DNA from: Pseudomonas sp. CM27 | Lineage (GTDB): Bacteria; Pseudomonadota; Gammaproteobacteria; Pseudomonadales; Pseudomonadaceae | Reading direction: 5' to 3' | Length of the DNA: 41,111 nt | Assembly (NCBI RefSeq): GCF_013179515.1 | Contig: NZ_JABMCN010000012.1 | Span: 1 to 41,111, forward strand | In this document: positions 25,422 to 35,266 of the stretch, in pieces | Layout of the letters: each line of letters begins with the position of its first letter | How positions within the stretch are numbered: position 1 is the stretch's first letter | Notes under the pieces: model-generated | The model's database searches: none | Told to the model about the DNA's origin: nothing | What the model saw: only the letters and a program-made list of their open reading frames with translations | Translations under genes and position numbers: made by a program

Positions 25422-26555
25422 TCAATCGCGGCTGCGCGTGTCGATACTGACCACCACCGACATCCCGGGTCGCAGCCGCCTGGCCTGGGCCTGGTCGGCG
25501 TCCACGGTGATGCGTACCGGTATGCGCTGGGCAATCTTGACGAAATTGCCGGTGGCATTGTCCGCCTGCAACAAGGCGAACTCCGAGCCGGTGGCCGGCG
25601 AAATCTGCTGCACGTGCCCGTGCAGCTTCAGGTGGTTCAAGGCATCCACGGTAAAGGTCACCGGCTGGCCGATGCGCACCTCGGACATCTGGGTTTCCTT
25701 CATGTTGGCGATCACCCACAGGGTGTCGGGCACCAGCGCCATCAGCTGCGCACCCGAGTTCACATAAGCCCCAAGGCGCGTGCCGATCTGCCCCAGCTGG
25801 CCGTCGCGCGGGGCGGTGACGCGGGTATTGTCCAGGTCGATGCGGGCCAGTTCGACAGCCGCCTTGGCGTTCTCGACTGCCGCCTCCAGCGCGGCCCGGT
25901 TGACGACCACGGTTTCCCGGTCTTGCCGGGCGATTTCCAGCGCCGCTCTGGCCTGGGCCAGGCTGGCGACGGCAGCGGCTGCGCTGGCCCGGGCCAGGTC
26001 CAGCTCGCGGCGGGACACCGAGCCGTCGTTGACCAGTGCCTGGTTGCGGCCCAGGTCGGCTTTGGCCTTGGCAGCCTGCGCGGTGGCGTCGTCGATGGCA
26101 GCCCGGCGCTGGGCAATGGTGGCATCGGCGCTGTTGCGCTGCTGCAGGTTGTTGGCCAGGGCCGCCTGTTGTTGCTGCAGTTGGGCAACGGCCTGGGCCA
26201 GGCGCTGCTTGTAGATGCGGTCGTCCAGCTGCACCAGCAGGTCGCCAGCCTTGACGAACTGGAAGTCGTGTACTGGTACATCGGTAATGTAGCCGCTCAG
26301 TTGTGGCCCGATGATGGTCACCTGGCCGCGCACCAGGGCGTTCTCGGTGCTTTCGATGGCGCTGCTGAACGGTGGCAGGCGCCAGGCGTACAGCACCAGC
26401 AGGATGCCGGCCAGGGCCACGCCGGCGAAACTGATCGATGACAGGATCCGCATCCGCCGCGAACGTACCGGGCTGGTTGGCTCGCTGGGCGGTGTGGCGC
26501 CTTCCGGGGTTTCGGCGATGGCGGTGGTGGTCGTGGTGCGGGTGTCGTCGGTCAT
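25422..26555 (-). CDS. HlyD/EmrA-type membrane fusion protein
   Basis: Periplasmic adaptor of a multidrug pump, 377 residues. A Thr-rich cytoplasmic N-terminus is followed by one membrane helix (about residues 38-58), then a biotinyl-lipoyl half-motif (QLSGYITDVPVHDFQFVKAG), a long alpha-hairpin rich in Ala, Gln and Arg (about 115-225), the second half-motif (VTAPRDGQLGQIGTRLGAYV) and a beta-barrel domain. It connects the MFS pump to an outer-membrane channel, which is not encoded here. Its ATG at 26555 overlaps the pump stop by 4 nt, so they form a coupled pair. Confidence 0.92.
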   Translation of the reverse strand: MTDDTRTTTTTAIAETPEGATPPSEPTSPVRSRRMRILSSISFAGVALAGILLVLYAWRLPPFSSAIESTENALVRGQVTIIGPQLSGYITDVPVHDFQFVKAGDLLVQLDDRIYKQRLAQAVAQLQQQQAALANNLQQRNSADATIAQRRAAIDDATAQAAKAKADLGRNQALVNDGSVSRRELDLARASAAAAVASLAQARAALEIARQDRETVVVNRAALEAAVENAKAAVELARIDLDNTRVTAPRDGQLGQIGTRLGAYVNSGAQLMALVPDTLWVIANMKETQMSEVRIGQPVTFTVDALNHLKLHGHVQQISPATGSEFALLQADNATGNFVKIAQRIPVRITVDADQAQARRLRPGMSVVVSIDTRSRD

Positions 26556-28201
26556 CGGGTGGTCGCGCCGGGGGTCGAGTCGGTGGAGGTGGCCTTGCGT
26601 TTTGCGTACCAGAGCCAGGTGCTGCGGATGCAGATCCAGATCATGGTCAGGATTGCGATGCTGCCGATCAGCACGAATACATCGTTGTAGGCCATGATAT
26701 TGGCTTCGCGGGTGGCGGCACTGGCCAGCAGGCGCATGCCGGCTTCGCTGCGCAGCGCCGGGTCGGCGATCACGCCACCGTAACCGCCGCCGCCGCTTTG
26801 CACACGCGCATTCACCAGCGGCTCCAGGTAGCTGAGGCGATCCATCAGGTGGCTGGAATGAAACTTCTCCCGCCAGGTCTGGAAGGTGCCCAGCAGCGCC
26901 GCGCCGATCAGCCCACCCAGGTTGTTGCAAATGCCGAACAGCACCGAAAAACTCACCAGGTTGCGGGGGTTGGCGCGCACATGGCTGATACCCAGGGCCA
27001 TCGACGGGCCAAGGAAGAAGGTGCTGCCGAAAGCCAGCAGGAACTGGCTGAAGTACATCTGCGCCGGGCGGGTCAGGTTGCTGGAGCTGCTGTCCATGAA
27101 GGCGCCGGCAGCCATGGCCAGCAGCGAGACGAACAGCGGAATCACCAGGTGGTTGGGGTTGATGGTGAGGGCACTGCTGGCCAGCCCGGCCACCGCGCCC
27201 AGCAGCATGATCCCGTACAGCGCGCGCAGCTGCTCGCTGCCCATGTTCAATACCTGCAGGAAGCCGACCGCACCCGTGGACTGCTCCGAGGTGACCATGC
27301 GGATCAGCACCACGCACAGCGCCAGGCGGATGATGGCCCCGCTGCCCAGCCAGTGGGTCATCAGCAACGGGTTCTGGCGATTGTGTTCGATGGCCAGGCC
27401 GCTGAAAATCAGGGCGATCGATGCCGCCAGCGCAACGCCGATCCACGGCGCCTCCAGCCACCAGTCGATGCGCCCCAGCGACAGCGCAGCGCAGAGCAGG
27501 GCAGTGCCGCCGGCCATCAGGGTGAACGTCAGGAAGTCCAGCGGCTCGAAGGTTTTGAAGCGGTCGCCGGGCGGCAGCTTGAGCATCATCACGCAACCCA
27601 GCGCAGCCAGTGCCAGGCCCAGTTCGAACAGGTACAGCCCACGCCATTCGGCGATTTGCAGCAGGTCTTCGGAAAAGATCCGCGCCAGCGGCAGCGCCAG
27701 CTGCGAGGCGCCCAGGCCCAGGACCATCGCCTTGAGCCGCCATTGCGCCGGGAACGCCTGGATCATGTAGTACAGCCCCAGCGAGCTGAGCGCGGCGCCG
27801 ACCATGCCGTGCGCTGCGCGAACGGCGATGGCCGAGTTCAGGTCGTTGACCAGCAGGTGGGCGAAGGTAACCAGCGCATACAGCACCAGGAACACTTCGG
27901 TAAAGGCGCGCAGGCCGAACTGCTGGCGGAACTTGACCAGCAGCAGGTTGATGGACACGTTGGTCATCACGTAGGCGGCTGGCAACCAGGCCATTTCCGC
28001 CGTGGTCGCGCCCAGGGCGCCCTGCAGGAACACCAGATTGGCGGTGACCAGCGCGTTGCCCAGGCCACCGGTGATTGCCACCAGCAGGCCGACAACGCCG
28101 TAGGCCAGGCGTTTGGCCGGCGAGTGCAGAGGCGTGGAGGGGGAGCCCGGCAGGCTGGGTTTTTCGTGGGGGAGCCACTGGCGGGGGGCGTATTTGTCCA
28201 T
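26552..28201 (-). CDS. EmrB/QacA-type (DHA2) MFS drug efflux pump
   Basis: Fourteen-helix proton-coupled efflux carrier of 549 residues. The first helix (RLAYGVVGLLVAITGGLGNA), the WLPAAYVMTNVSINLLLVKF segment and the tail TWLWYAKRKATS fit the DHA2 family. The classic motif A is degenerate. A loop before the last helix contains an SGGGGYGG stretch. It is coupled with the EmrA-type adaptor and should export hydrophobic or amphipathic toxic compounds through a tripartite system. No regulator gene lies next to it. No strong ribosome binding site is visible before the ATG at 28201. Confidence 0.9.
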   Translation of the reverse strand: MDKYAPRQWLPHEKPSLPGSPSTPLHSPAKRLAYGVVGLLVAITGGLGNALVTANLVFLQGALGATTAEMAWLPAAYVMTNVSINLLLVKFRQQFGLRAFTEVFLVLYALVTFAHLLVNDLNSAIAVRAAHGMVGAALSSLGLYYMIQAFPAQWRLKAMVLGLGASQLALPLARIFSEDLLQIAEWRGLYLFELGLALAALGCVMMLKLPPGDRFKTFEPLDFLTFTLMAGGTALLCAALSLGRIDWWLEAPWIGVALAASIALIFSGLAIEHNRQNPLLMTHWLGSGAIIRLALCVVLIRMVTSEQSTGAVGFLQVLNMGSEQLRALYGIMLLGAVAGLASSALTINPNHLVIPLFVSLLAMAAGAFMDSSSSNLTRPAQMYFSQFLLAFGSTFFLGPSMALGISHVRANPRNLVSFSVLFGICNNLGGLIGAALLGTFQTWREKFHSSHLMDRLSYLEPLVNARVQSGGGGYGGVIADPALRSEAGMRLLASAATREANIMAYNDVFVLIGSIAILTMIWICIRSTWLWYAKRKATSTDSTPGATTR

Positions 28202-28257
28202 GGGGCAGACTGTACTTTAGCGGCGGTTGGGGCTGCTAGGTGGTTGCCACAGAATTT

Positions 28258-28313
28258 GCATCGCCTATGAGATCGAGCGCCACGCGGGCGGCGCTCGATC
28301 TCACAGGCGCTGC
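28258..28313. repeat. 24-nt inverted repeat, terminator-like
   Basis: Arms 28258-28281 and 28290-28313 match as reverse complements at 22 of 24 positions with an 8-nt loop; the inner 13 bp (gagatcgagcgcc) are perfect. It lies downstream of the receptor gene and upstream of the pump gene, both on the minus strand. There is no T run, so it may stabilise RNA 3' ends or be a REP variant. Confidence 0.75.
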
Positions 28314-28368
28314 ATGTCCGGAGCCATGCCCATCCCAGGCGCTGCATCTCCCAAGCCATACCCATCCC
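28305..28368. repeat. 32-nt direct tandem duplication
   Basis: Two adjacent 32-nt units, each starting aggcgctgcat and ending cccatccc, at 28305-28336 and 28337-28368, with four mismatches. It lies directly after the receptor gene stop and overlaps the right arm of the inverted repeat. Confidence 0.8.
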
Positions 28369-28375
28369 GGGCCCC

Positions 28376-30799
28376 TCAAAACTCCACACTGGCCGACAAC
28401 CGCAAAACCCGCGGCGTACCCTGTGTCAGGTAATTGTTAGAGGTAGAAGCCGAAGCCCAGTACGCCTTGTTGGCCACGTTCTCGACATTGGCCCGCAACG
28501 TCACCAGCTTGTCATCCACCTTGAAACGATAGCGCCCACCCAGGTCCACCCGCGTCCACGCCGGAATGCTCAAACTGTTCGCCGCATTGACATACTGCCC
28601 ACCCGTGCGCAGCAGGCGCGCACTCAGCGCCGCGCCCTGGATCCCAGGCACATCCCAGTCAGCCCCCAGGTTGAACTGGAAGCGCGGCACCCCGGCGGCG
28701 CGGTTGCCGTCGTTGCTGCCATAGGCAGTGTTCTTTTGCTCGGTATGCATGAACACCGCACCCGTCAGCAGGCGCAGGCCGTCCACTGGCTCACCGAACA
28801 GGTTCAGCTCCACACCCTTGTTGACCTGCTCGCCGTCCATGCTGAAGGTGTCCAGCGCGGCCCCCGGCGCGCGGTAGGTGACGCTGTTGGGCTGCTCGAT
28901 CCGGTACACGCCCAGGCTGGCGCCGAAGCTGTTCCAGTCCAGCTTGACCCCGGCCTCTACCTGCTTGCTGCGCTTGGGCGGGAACACTTCGTTGGCGTTG
29001 CTTACACTGGACGGTGCGGTCGGGCCCTGGGCCAGGCCTTCGATGCGGTTGGCGTAGAACGACACATGCTCCCAGGGCTTGATCACCACGCCGTACACCG
29101 GCGTGGTGATCGACTCGTCGTACGGCGTATTGCGCACGCCCGTAGCGGTCGCCCAGCTGTCGACGCTGATCGACTGCCTGCGTACACCCACGGTCAACAG
29201 CACCCGGTCATCGAAGAAGCCCAGGGTATCGGACAGCGCGACGCTCTTGTTGCGGTTCTTGCCGACGATGCGCGGGTCATGCAGGTCGCTGCCGAAATAG
29301 GTATCGGACGGGCGCGGCACCTTCTCCGGGTTGTACAGGTTGCTGTCGTAGCGCTTGGCAGCCGCCAGCGCCTCGTAGGCCGAGCGCTGTTCACCCCACA
29401 TCCCCGACAGCCCTAAATTGAAGCGGTGGCTGACCGGTCCGGTGGCAAAGCGGCCATTCAGGCCGGCGACCGCACTCTTGTTGTCCTCGTCGTGCGGCGA
29501 ATAGAGGAAGCCGCCCCGTGCGGTGCCATTTTCGTCGCTGACGTACAGCGAAGAATATTCGCCATTCTCGCGGGTGTGCTTGGCGCCAGCGCCGGCGTAC
29601 AGCATCCAGTTGTCGTTGAGGTCGTACTCGGCGTTGACCATGCCGTAAGTGTCCTCCAGCTGCGACCAGGTCCAGTCCTGCGAATAGTTGTCACGCGCCG
29701 ACGGGGCATGGGGCACTTTGGTGCCGGTAGGGTAGATCACCGCGCGGCCCTCGTTGATGCGCTGTTTCTGGTAGCCCAGGTCGGTGGACAGGCGCAGGCG
29801 CTCGCCGCGGTAGTCCAGGGCCACGGCGACCAGGGTGGAATGCTGGGCCTCATCGTCGACACCGCTGCCGCCGTCATGCTGGGCCAGGTTGATGCGTGCG
29901 CCGAAGCGGTTGTCTTCACCAAAGCGCTTGCCCAGGTCCAGGTGGCCGCCGACATTGTCACCGCTGGCGTAGTCGAGGGTGACATGCCGGGTTGGCGTGT
30001 CTTCGGCGCGCTTTGGCACCAGGTTGATTGCCCCGCCAATACCGCTACCTTGGGGCGCGACGCCATTGAGGAAGGCGCTGGAGCCCTTGAACAGTTCGAC
30101 CCGCTCCAGCGCCTCGGTGGTCACGATCTGCCTTGGCAGCACCCCGTACAGGCCGTTGTAGCTGATGTCATCGGTGTTCAGCGGCAGGCCGCGGATGGTG
30201 AACACCTGCGAAAAGTTGCCAAACCCTGCCGACTGGCGCACCGACGCATCATTGAGCAGCACATCGCCCAGGGTGCGCGCCTGCTGGTCGGCGATGGTTT
30301 TGGCGGTGTAGCTGGTGACGCTGAACGGCACGTCGCTGATTGCCTGGTCGCCGAGCATGCCCAGCCGAGCACTGCGGGCCACCTGGCCGCCTTGCCAGGT
30401 ATCGCTGTTGGCGGGCAGTTCGCTGTTGATGGTGGTCGCGCCCAGTTCCAGGGCATTGCCCAGCTCGACCGCAGGGGCCAGGGTGTAACCGCCGCTGTCG
30501 GTGCTGATCAGGCTGTAGCCGCTACCGGCCAGCAGGCGGGCGAAGCCTTCCGGGACGCTGTAGTTGCCCTCCAGGCCCTGGCTTTGCACACCGTTGAGCA
30601 GGGCCGGGTCGAAGGACAGCGGCACCCCGGCGCTGGCGGCGAAGCGCGCCAGCACGTCGGCCAGCGGGCCGGCTGCCAGGTGATAGGTGTGTGGCGTGTT
30701 GCTGGCATCGACGGCCATCGCCATCGGCGCCAGGGTGGCCATGGCGATGGCAAGGCTCAGGGCCTTGAGGCGGAAGCGGTACGGCTGGCGGGGCATCAT
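28376..30799 (-). CDS. TonB-dependent siderophore receptor with signalling domain
   Basis: Outer-membrane receptor of 807 residues for a ferric siderophore, energised by TonB. The signal peptide (LKALSLAIAMATLAPMAMA) is followed by an STN signalling domain (about residues 38-110: YHLAAGPLADVLARFAASAG, then GNYSVPEGFARLLAGSGYSL). The plug (TIRGLPLNTDDISYNGLYG and RVELFKGSSAFLNG) and the 22-strand barrel follow, ending in RVLRLSASVEF with a terminal Phe. The STN domain marks a receptor that signals to FecR. The start at 30799 is one of two adjacent ATGs with AGGA 7 nt upstream; a GTG at 30838 is possible. Which siderophore it binds is unknown. Confidence 0.93.
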   Translation of the reverse strand: MMPRQPYRFRLKALSLAIAMATLAPMAMAVDASNTPHTYHLAAGPLADVLARFAASAGVPLSFDPALLNGVQSQGLEGNYSVPEGFARLLAGSGYSLISTDSGGYTLAPAVELGNALELGATTINSELPANSDTWQGGQVARSARLGMLGDQAISDVPFSVTSYTAKTIADQQARTLGDVLLNDASVRQSAGFGNFSQVFTIRGLPLNTDDISYNGLYGVLPRQIVTTEALERVELFKGSSAFLNGVAPQGSGIGGAINLVPKRAEDTPTRHVTLDYASGDNVGGHLDLGKRFGEDNRFGARINLAQHDGGSGVDDEAQHSTLVAVALDYRGERLRLSTDLGYQKQRINEGRAVIYPTGTKVPHAPSARDNYSQDWTWSQLEDTYGMVNAEYDLNDNWMLYAGAGAKHTRENGEYSSLYVSDENGTARGGFLYSPHDEDNKSAVAGLNGRFATGPVSHRFNLGLSGMWGEQRSAYEALAAAKRYDSNLYNPEKVPRPSDTYFGSDLHDPRIVGKNRNKSVALSDTLGFFDDRVLLTVGVRRQSISVDSWATATGVRNTPYDESITTPVYGVVIKPWEHVSFYANRIEGLAQGPTAPSSVSNANEVFPPKRSKQVEAGVKLDWNSFGASLGVYRIEQPNSVTYRAPGAALDTFSMDGEQVNKGVELNLFGEPVDGLRLLTGAVFMHTEQKNTAYGSNDGNRAAGVPRFQFNLGADWDVPGIQGAALSARLLRTGGQYVNAANSLSIPAWTRVDLGGRYRFKVDDKLVTLRANVENVANKAYWASASTSNNYLTQGTPRVLRLSASVEF

Positions 30800-30906
30800 G
30801 CGTGGGTCCTGTGGGTGCAGAATAGGAATGTTCTGCACTCATCACCGGACGACGCAGGAAAAGGTATCACGCAAATTTCACGCAGTCGTATACGGACCGC
30901 GTCGGT

Positions 30907-31872
30907 TCAGGCGCGCGGCTCCACGGTTACCCAGTAGCGCGTCAGCCCCTGGATCGCCACCGGCAGTGTGTCGCCCAGCAGCCGCAGGCTGGCATCGGTA
31001 TCGGCCAGCGGGAAGGCGCCGGATACTTTCAGCTCGGCCACGGCCGGGTGGCAGCGCAGCACGCCGGGGCGGTAGCGGCTCAGCTCCTGCAGCAGCTCGC
31101 CCAGGCGCATGCCCCGGGCCAGCAGCATGCCGTGCTCCCAGGCCAGGTCGCCGGGCTCCAGCGGGGCGGCGGGCTGCACCCGGCTGGCATTGAAGGCGCT
31201 GCGCTCGCCTGCCTTCAGCACCAGGCCGCTGCCAGCGTGCGCGGGTCGGGCATCGACTGCGCCTTCAAGCACGGCCACCTGGGTAAGCGCCCCATCCAGG
31301 CGGACACTGAAGCGCGTGCCCAGCGCAATCGCCTGGCCATGCAGGGTGCGCACCAGCAGCGGACGTGCCTGGGTGGCAGGGTCCTTGGCACTGGTGACCA
31401 GTATTTCACCCGCCAGCAGGTTGATGCGGCGTTGCTGCGCGTCGAAGCTGATGTCGATGGCCGTGTCGGTGTTCAGCAGCACCTGGCTGCCGTCGGCCAG
31501 CGTCAGTGGGCGCTGCTCGCCGACCGCTGTGCGCGCATCGGCGGTCCATTGCTGCCACGGTGTTTCGCGCCAGGCCAGCCAGGCCGCCGGGGCAGCCAGT
31601 AGCCACAGGCCCAGGCGGTGCAGGGCCTGGCGGCGGCTGACGGCACCATTGCGGCTGAGCCGGCGCAGGGTTTCGCCGGTTACCGGCGTGGGCAGGCGGC
31701 GGAAATCGCCGAGGATGGCCTCAGCACGCTGCCAGGCCAGGGCGTGCTGGGCGCTACGCTGGCACCAGGCCTGCACCGCGCGATGGTCGTCCTCGCTGGC
31801 CGTGCCTGATTGCAGCTGCACTAGCCAGTCGGCGGCCTCGCCAAGAATCAGCGGGTCGATGCGTTGCACCAT
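30907..31872 (-). CDS. FecR-family anti-sigma regulator
   Basis: Inner-membrane sigma regulator of 321 residues. The N-terminal cytoplasmic part (about 1-85) has the DUF4880-like EAADWLVQLQSG and CQRSAQHALAWQRAE, which bind the sigma factor. A single helix (LGLWLLAAPAAWLAW, about 87-101) is followed by the periplasmic FecR domain (LTLADGSQVLLNTDTAIDIS, then TLHGQAIALGTRFSVR) and a C-terminal STN-like part (ELLQELSRYRPGVLRCHP). It relays receptor occupancy to FecI. Its ATG overlaps the sigma gene stop by one base. Confidence 0.94.
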   Translation of the reverse strand: MVQRIDPLILGEAADWLVQLQSGTASEDDHRAVQAWCQRSAQHALAWQRAEAILGDFRRLPTPVTGETLRRLSRNGAVSRRQALHRLGLWLLAAPAAWLAWRETPWQQWTADARTAVGEQRPLTLADGSQVLLNTDTAIDISFDAQQRRINLLAGEILVTSAKDPATQARPLLVRTLHGQAIALGTRFSVRLDGALTQVAVLEGAVDARPAHAGSGLVLKAGERSAFNASRVQPAAPLEPGDLAWEHGMLLARGMRLGELLQELSRYRPGVLRCHPAVAELKVSGAFPLADTDASLRLLGDTLPVAIQGLTRYWVTVEPRA

Positions 31873-32378
31873 CAGTCGATGCTCAGGCAGGCGAGAAAGG
31901 CCGTGCGCATGTCGCGCTTGATGGTGATCAGTGAAACCTGCAGCTGTTCGGCGATTTGCGCGTAGGTCAGCCCGTCCAGTTGCGACAGCAGAAACACCTG
32001 GCGCACCCGGGCCGGCATCTCGCGCAGCATGGCGTCGATGCGGTACAGGGTTTCCAGGATCAGCCAGCGCGTCTCCGGCGAGGGCACCTCGGGTTCGGGC
32101 AAATGGGCAATGGCCTCCAGGTAGGCCCGCTCCACATCCTGGCGGCGCCAGCGGTCAACCACCAGGCCTTTGGCGATATGGGTGAGCAAGGCTCGCGGCT
32201 CGTGGCCGAAGTAGCTGTGGCCCTGGCGGCTGAGCAGGCGCACGAAGGTGTCATGGGCCAGGTCGGCGGCATCACAGCCATTGCCCAGCTTGCGCCCCAG
32301 CCAGGCCTGCAACCAACCATGGTGCTCGGTGTACAGCGACTGGACCTGCAGGTTGAGGGTGGAGTTGGCGGGGGGCAT
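31872..32378 (-). CDS. ECF sigma factor, FecI type
   Basis: Iron-starvation ECF sigma factor of 168 residues. Region 2 (DLAHDTFVRLLSRQ, then PRALLTHIAKGLVVDRWRRQ) binds core polymerase and the -10 element. Region 4 (MPARVRQVFLLSQLDGLTYA, then QIAEQLQVSLITIKRDM) is the -35-binding helix-turn-helix. It should transcribe the receptor gene downstream when released by FecR. An imperfect palindrome at 32411-32433 upstream could be a Fur operator. Confidence 0.95.
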   Translation of the reverse strand: MPPANSTLNLQVQSLYTEHHGWLQAWLGRKLGNGCDAADLAHDTFVRLLSRQGHSYFGHEPRALLTHIAKGLVVDRWRRQDVERAYLEAIAHLPEPEVPSPETRWLILETLYRIDAMLREMPARVRQVFLLSQLDGLTYAQIAEQLQVSLITIKRDMRTAFLACLSID

Positions 32379-32410
32379 GGGCGGGTGAGTGGTTCCGTAT
32401 CAGGGTGCAA

Positions 32411-32433
32411 CTAAGAATTGATCGCATTCTAAG
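32411..32433. promoter_or_regulatory. possible Fur operator before the sigma gene
   Basis: CTAAGAAT and ATTCTAAG, 7 nt apart, match as reverse complements at 7 of 8 positions, 33 nt before the sigma factor ATG. FecI-type genes are commonly Fur-repressed. Similarity to the 19-bp Fur consensus is only partial. Confidence 0.35.
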
Positions 32434-32479
32434 CGGCACACCACTAGGCTGGCAATCCGTTAGCGGTGTGGTGCATGCA

Positions 32480-32585
32480 CCGGCCTCTTCGCGGGTAAAC
32501 CCGCTCCCACAGGGATCGCGCACCCTTTTTGAATTTTGCGCAAGGGCGGCGGTGCGGCGATCCGGTTTATCCGCCAAGAGGCCGG
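32480..32585. repeat. REP and degenerate inverted partner
   Basis: A full REP at 32480-32513 (ccggcctcttcgcgggtaaa and onward) and a degenerate reverse copy at 32562-32585. They lie between the sigma factor gene and the uvrA-like gene; the 32379-32593 gap holds nothing else except the possible Fur site. Confidence 0.8.
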
Positions 32586-32593
32586 CACAGGCG

Positions 32594-35110
32594 CTATAAA
32601 GCCTTGGCCAGAAACTCCGCCGTGCGGCTTTCAGGGCACCCAGCCACCACCTGCGGCGTACCACTGACCACCACCTTGCCCCCGGCATCCCCAGCCCCTG
32701 GCCCGATATCGATCACCCAGTCACTCTGCGCCACCACCCGCATGTCATGCTCCACCACCACCACGCTGTGGCCGCCCTCGACCAGGCGGTTCAGCTGCAC
32801 CAGCAGCCGGTCGATGTCTTGCGGGTGCAGGCCATTGGTGGGCTCGTCCAGCACATACAGCGTCGCCCCGCGGGCAACGCGTTGCAGTTCGGTGGCCAGC
32901 TTGATGCGCTGCGCCTCGCCACCGGACAGTTCGGTGGCCGGCTGGCCCAGGCGCAGGTAGCCCAGGCCGATATCCTGCAGCACCTGCAGGCAGCGTCGCG
33001 CCGCTGGCTGCGCGGCAAACACCTCCAGCGCCTGGTCGACGTTCAGCTGCAGCACCTGCGCGATATTCATGCCTTGCCAGCTCACCGCCAAGGTCTCGGG
33101 GTTGTAGCGGGCACCGTGGCAGGTCGGGCAAGGTGCATACACGCTGGGCATGAACAGCAGCTCGACGCTGACAAAGCCTTCGCCCTCGCAGTTGGCGCAA
33201 CGGCCCTTGGCAACGTTGAAGGAAAACCGCCCGGCATCGAAGCCGTGCGCCTTGGCCTGCTCGGTGGCGGCGAACAGTTTGCGTACGTGATCGAACAAGC
33301 CGGTGTAGGTGGCCAGGTTGGAACGGGGCGTGCGGCCGATCGGCTTCTGGTCGACCTGAACCAGGCGTTTGATGCTGTCGATGCCCGCGCTCACCTGGCC
33401 GCTGCTGGCCTGTTCAGGTTCGTCTTCCAGGCTTTGCTCATCGGCTTCGCTGCGCTGCTCGGCATGGCCCAGGTGGGCACCCACCAGCTCCAGCAAGGCC
33501 TGGCTGACCAGGCTGGACTTGCCCGAGCCGGAAATCCCGGTTACGGCCGTGAAGCAGCCCAGTGGGAATTCGGCGCTGAGGTTATCGAGGTTGTTGCGGG
33601 TGATGCCTTCCAGCTTCAGCCAGTCGCGAGCCGGCCGTGGTGCGCGGGCAGCCTGCGCGGGGGGGCTGAACAGGTAGGCGCGGGTGCACGACTGCTGCAC
33701 CTGCGCCAGCCCGGCGGGCGGCCCACTGTAGAGGATGGTGCCACCATGCTCGCCAGCAGCCGGGCCGACATCCACCAGCCAGTCGGCACGGCGCATGGTG
33801 TCCAGGTCGTGCTCCACCACATAGACCGAGTTGCCAGCGTGCTTCAAGCGCTGCAGGGCCTCGAACAGGGCCTCGCTGTCAGCCGGATGCAAGCCGGCCG
33901 AGGGCTCGTCGAGCACGTAGATCACGCCGAACAATTGCGAATTCAGCTGCGTTGCCAGGCGCAACCGTTGCAGCTCACCGGAGGACAAGGTCGGGGTGCT
34001 GCGTTCCAACGCCAGGTAACCGAGGCCGAGGTCGAGCAGGGTATCGATGCGTTCGAGCAGTTCCTTGGCGATGCGCTGGGCGGCCAGGCGCTTCTCGAGG
34101 GTCAGGTCGTCCTGCTGCCGCGTCAGGTAATCCGCCGCTGCCACTTCGCGCAACACCTCGGCCAGTGCCTGTAATGACAGGTGTGACAGCTCGGCGATGT
34201 CGCGGCCGGCGAAGGTCACCGCCAGCGCCTCGCGCTTGAGGCGCTTGCCTGCGCACAGCGGGCAGGGGCTGGGGCGCATGTACTGGGCGACGCGCTTGCG
34301 CATCTGCGCGCTCTGGGAATGCATGAAGGTGTGCAGCACGTAGCGCCGGGCGCCCATGAAGGTGCCCTGGTAGCTGGGCTCCTGCTTGCGCTTGAGGGCG
34401 GTGCGGGTTTGCGCCGGGGTCAGGCCGGCATACACCGGGGCAGTGGGGGTGTCTTCGGTGAACAGGATCCAGTCACGCTGCGCCTGGGGCAGGTCGCGCC
34501 AGGGGATGTCGACGTCGTAGCCCAGGGTTACCAGGATGTCGCGCTGGTTCTGGCCCTGCCAGGCCATTGGCCACGCCGCCACCGCGCGCTCGCGGATGGT
34601 CAGCGACGGGTCGGGAACCATGGTTGCTTCCGTGACCTCGTAGACCCGGCCCATGCCATGGCATTCGGGGCAGGCGCCCTGCGGCGTGTTCGGCGAAAAA
34701 TCCTCGGCATACAGCATCGCTTGCCCGGCCGGATAATGGCCGGCGCGCGAGTAGAGCATGCGGATAGAACTGGACAAGGTGGTCACGCTGCCCACCGAGG
34801 AGCGGGCACTCGGCGTACCGCGTTGCTGCTGCAGGGCCACCGCCGGCGGCAGGCCCTCGATGGCGTCCACGTCCGGCACGCCTACCTGATCGATCAGGCG
34901 CCTGGCATAGGGCGCCACCGACTCGAAGTAACGGCGCTGGGCTTCGGCATACAAGGTGGAGAAGGCCAGCGAAGACTTGCCCGAGCCAGACACGCCTGTA
35001 AACACCACCAGAGCGTCGCGGGGGATATCGACATCAACGTTCTTGAGGTTGTGCTCGCGAGCACCGTGTACGCGAACGAAGCCGTTCGGGGTGGTTTGGC
35101 GTGGGGGCAT
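32594..35110 (-). CDS. uvrA2: UvrA2-type excinuclease ABC subunit A paralogue
   Basis: ABC-type DNA damage recognition ATPase of 838 residues, shorter than UvrA (about 940). Two ATPase modules are visible: Walker [11 protein letters not shown] near residue 40 with signature [15 protein letters not shown], and [10 protein letters not shown] in the second half with [15 protein letters not shown]. Zinc-binding pairs are CPECHGMG and CPLCAGKRL in the first half and CANCEGEG and [10 protein letters not shown] in the second. The shorter N-terminal insertion suggests loss or reduction of the UvrB-binding region, as in UvrA2 proteins linked to DNA-damaging compounds. It is transcribed divergently from the Rhs gene across 156 nt. 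Confidence 0.92.
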   Translation of the reverse strand: MPPRQTTPNGFVRVHGAREHNLKNVDVDIPRDALVVFTGVSGSGKSSLAFSTLYAEAQRRYFESVAPYARRLIDQVGVPDVDAIEGLPPAVALQQQRGTPSARSSVGSVTTLSSSIRMLYSRAGHYPAGQAMLYAEDFSPNTPQGACPECHGMGRVYEVTEATMVPDPSLTIRERAVAAWPMAWQGQNQRDILVTLGYDVDIPWRDLPQAQRDWILFTEDTPTAPVYAGLTPAQTRTALKRKQEPSYQGTFMGARRYVLHTFMHSQSAQMRKRVAQYMRPSPCPLCAGKRLKREALAVTFAGRDIAELSHLSLQALAEVLREVAAADYLTRQQDDLTLEKRLAAQRIAKELLERIDTLLDLGLGYLALERSTPTLSSGELQRLRLATQLNSQLFGVIYVLDEPSAGLHPADSEALFEALQRLKHAGNSVYVVEHDLDTMRRADWLVDVGPAAGEHGGTILYSGPPAGLAQVQQSCTRAYLFSPPAQAARAPRPARDWLKLEGITRNNLDNLSAEFPLGCFTAVTGISGSGKSSLVSQALLELVGAHLGHAEQRSEADEQSLEDEPEQASSGQVSAGIDSIKRLVQVDQKPIGRTPRSNLATYTGLFDHVRKLFAATEQAKAHGFDAGRFSFNVAKGRCANCEGEGFVSVELLFMPSVYAPCPTCHGARYNPETLAVSWQGMNIAQVLQLNVDQALEVFAAQPAARRCLQVLQDIGLGYLRLGQPATELSGGEAQRIKLATELQRVARGATLYVLDEPTNGLHPQDIDRLLVQLNRLVEGGHSVVVVEHDMRVVAQSDWVIDIGPGAGDAGGKVVVSGTPQVVAGCPESRTAEFLAKAL

Positions 35111-35266
35111 GACGCAGTCCTTGGCTGTGGCTTGTCAGTGCGCCCACGGTAACAGCATTACCGCTGTCATGCCTGCAGCGTTGTCACCTCATGGAACTGA
35201 GAGTTACCGAGTCTTTGGCGGATGATTAGTGTGGCCTTGAGAACACTATTATCCAGGGGCTGAATC

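Noticed and set aside
26556..28178. Apparent 918-codon fusion running from the pump region into the adaptor
   Set aside because: The first part is an out-of-frame reading of the MFS pump gene. Only the part from the ATG at 26555 has adaptor motifs.
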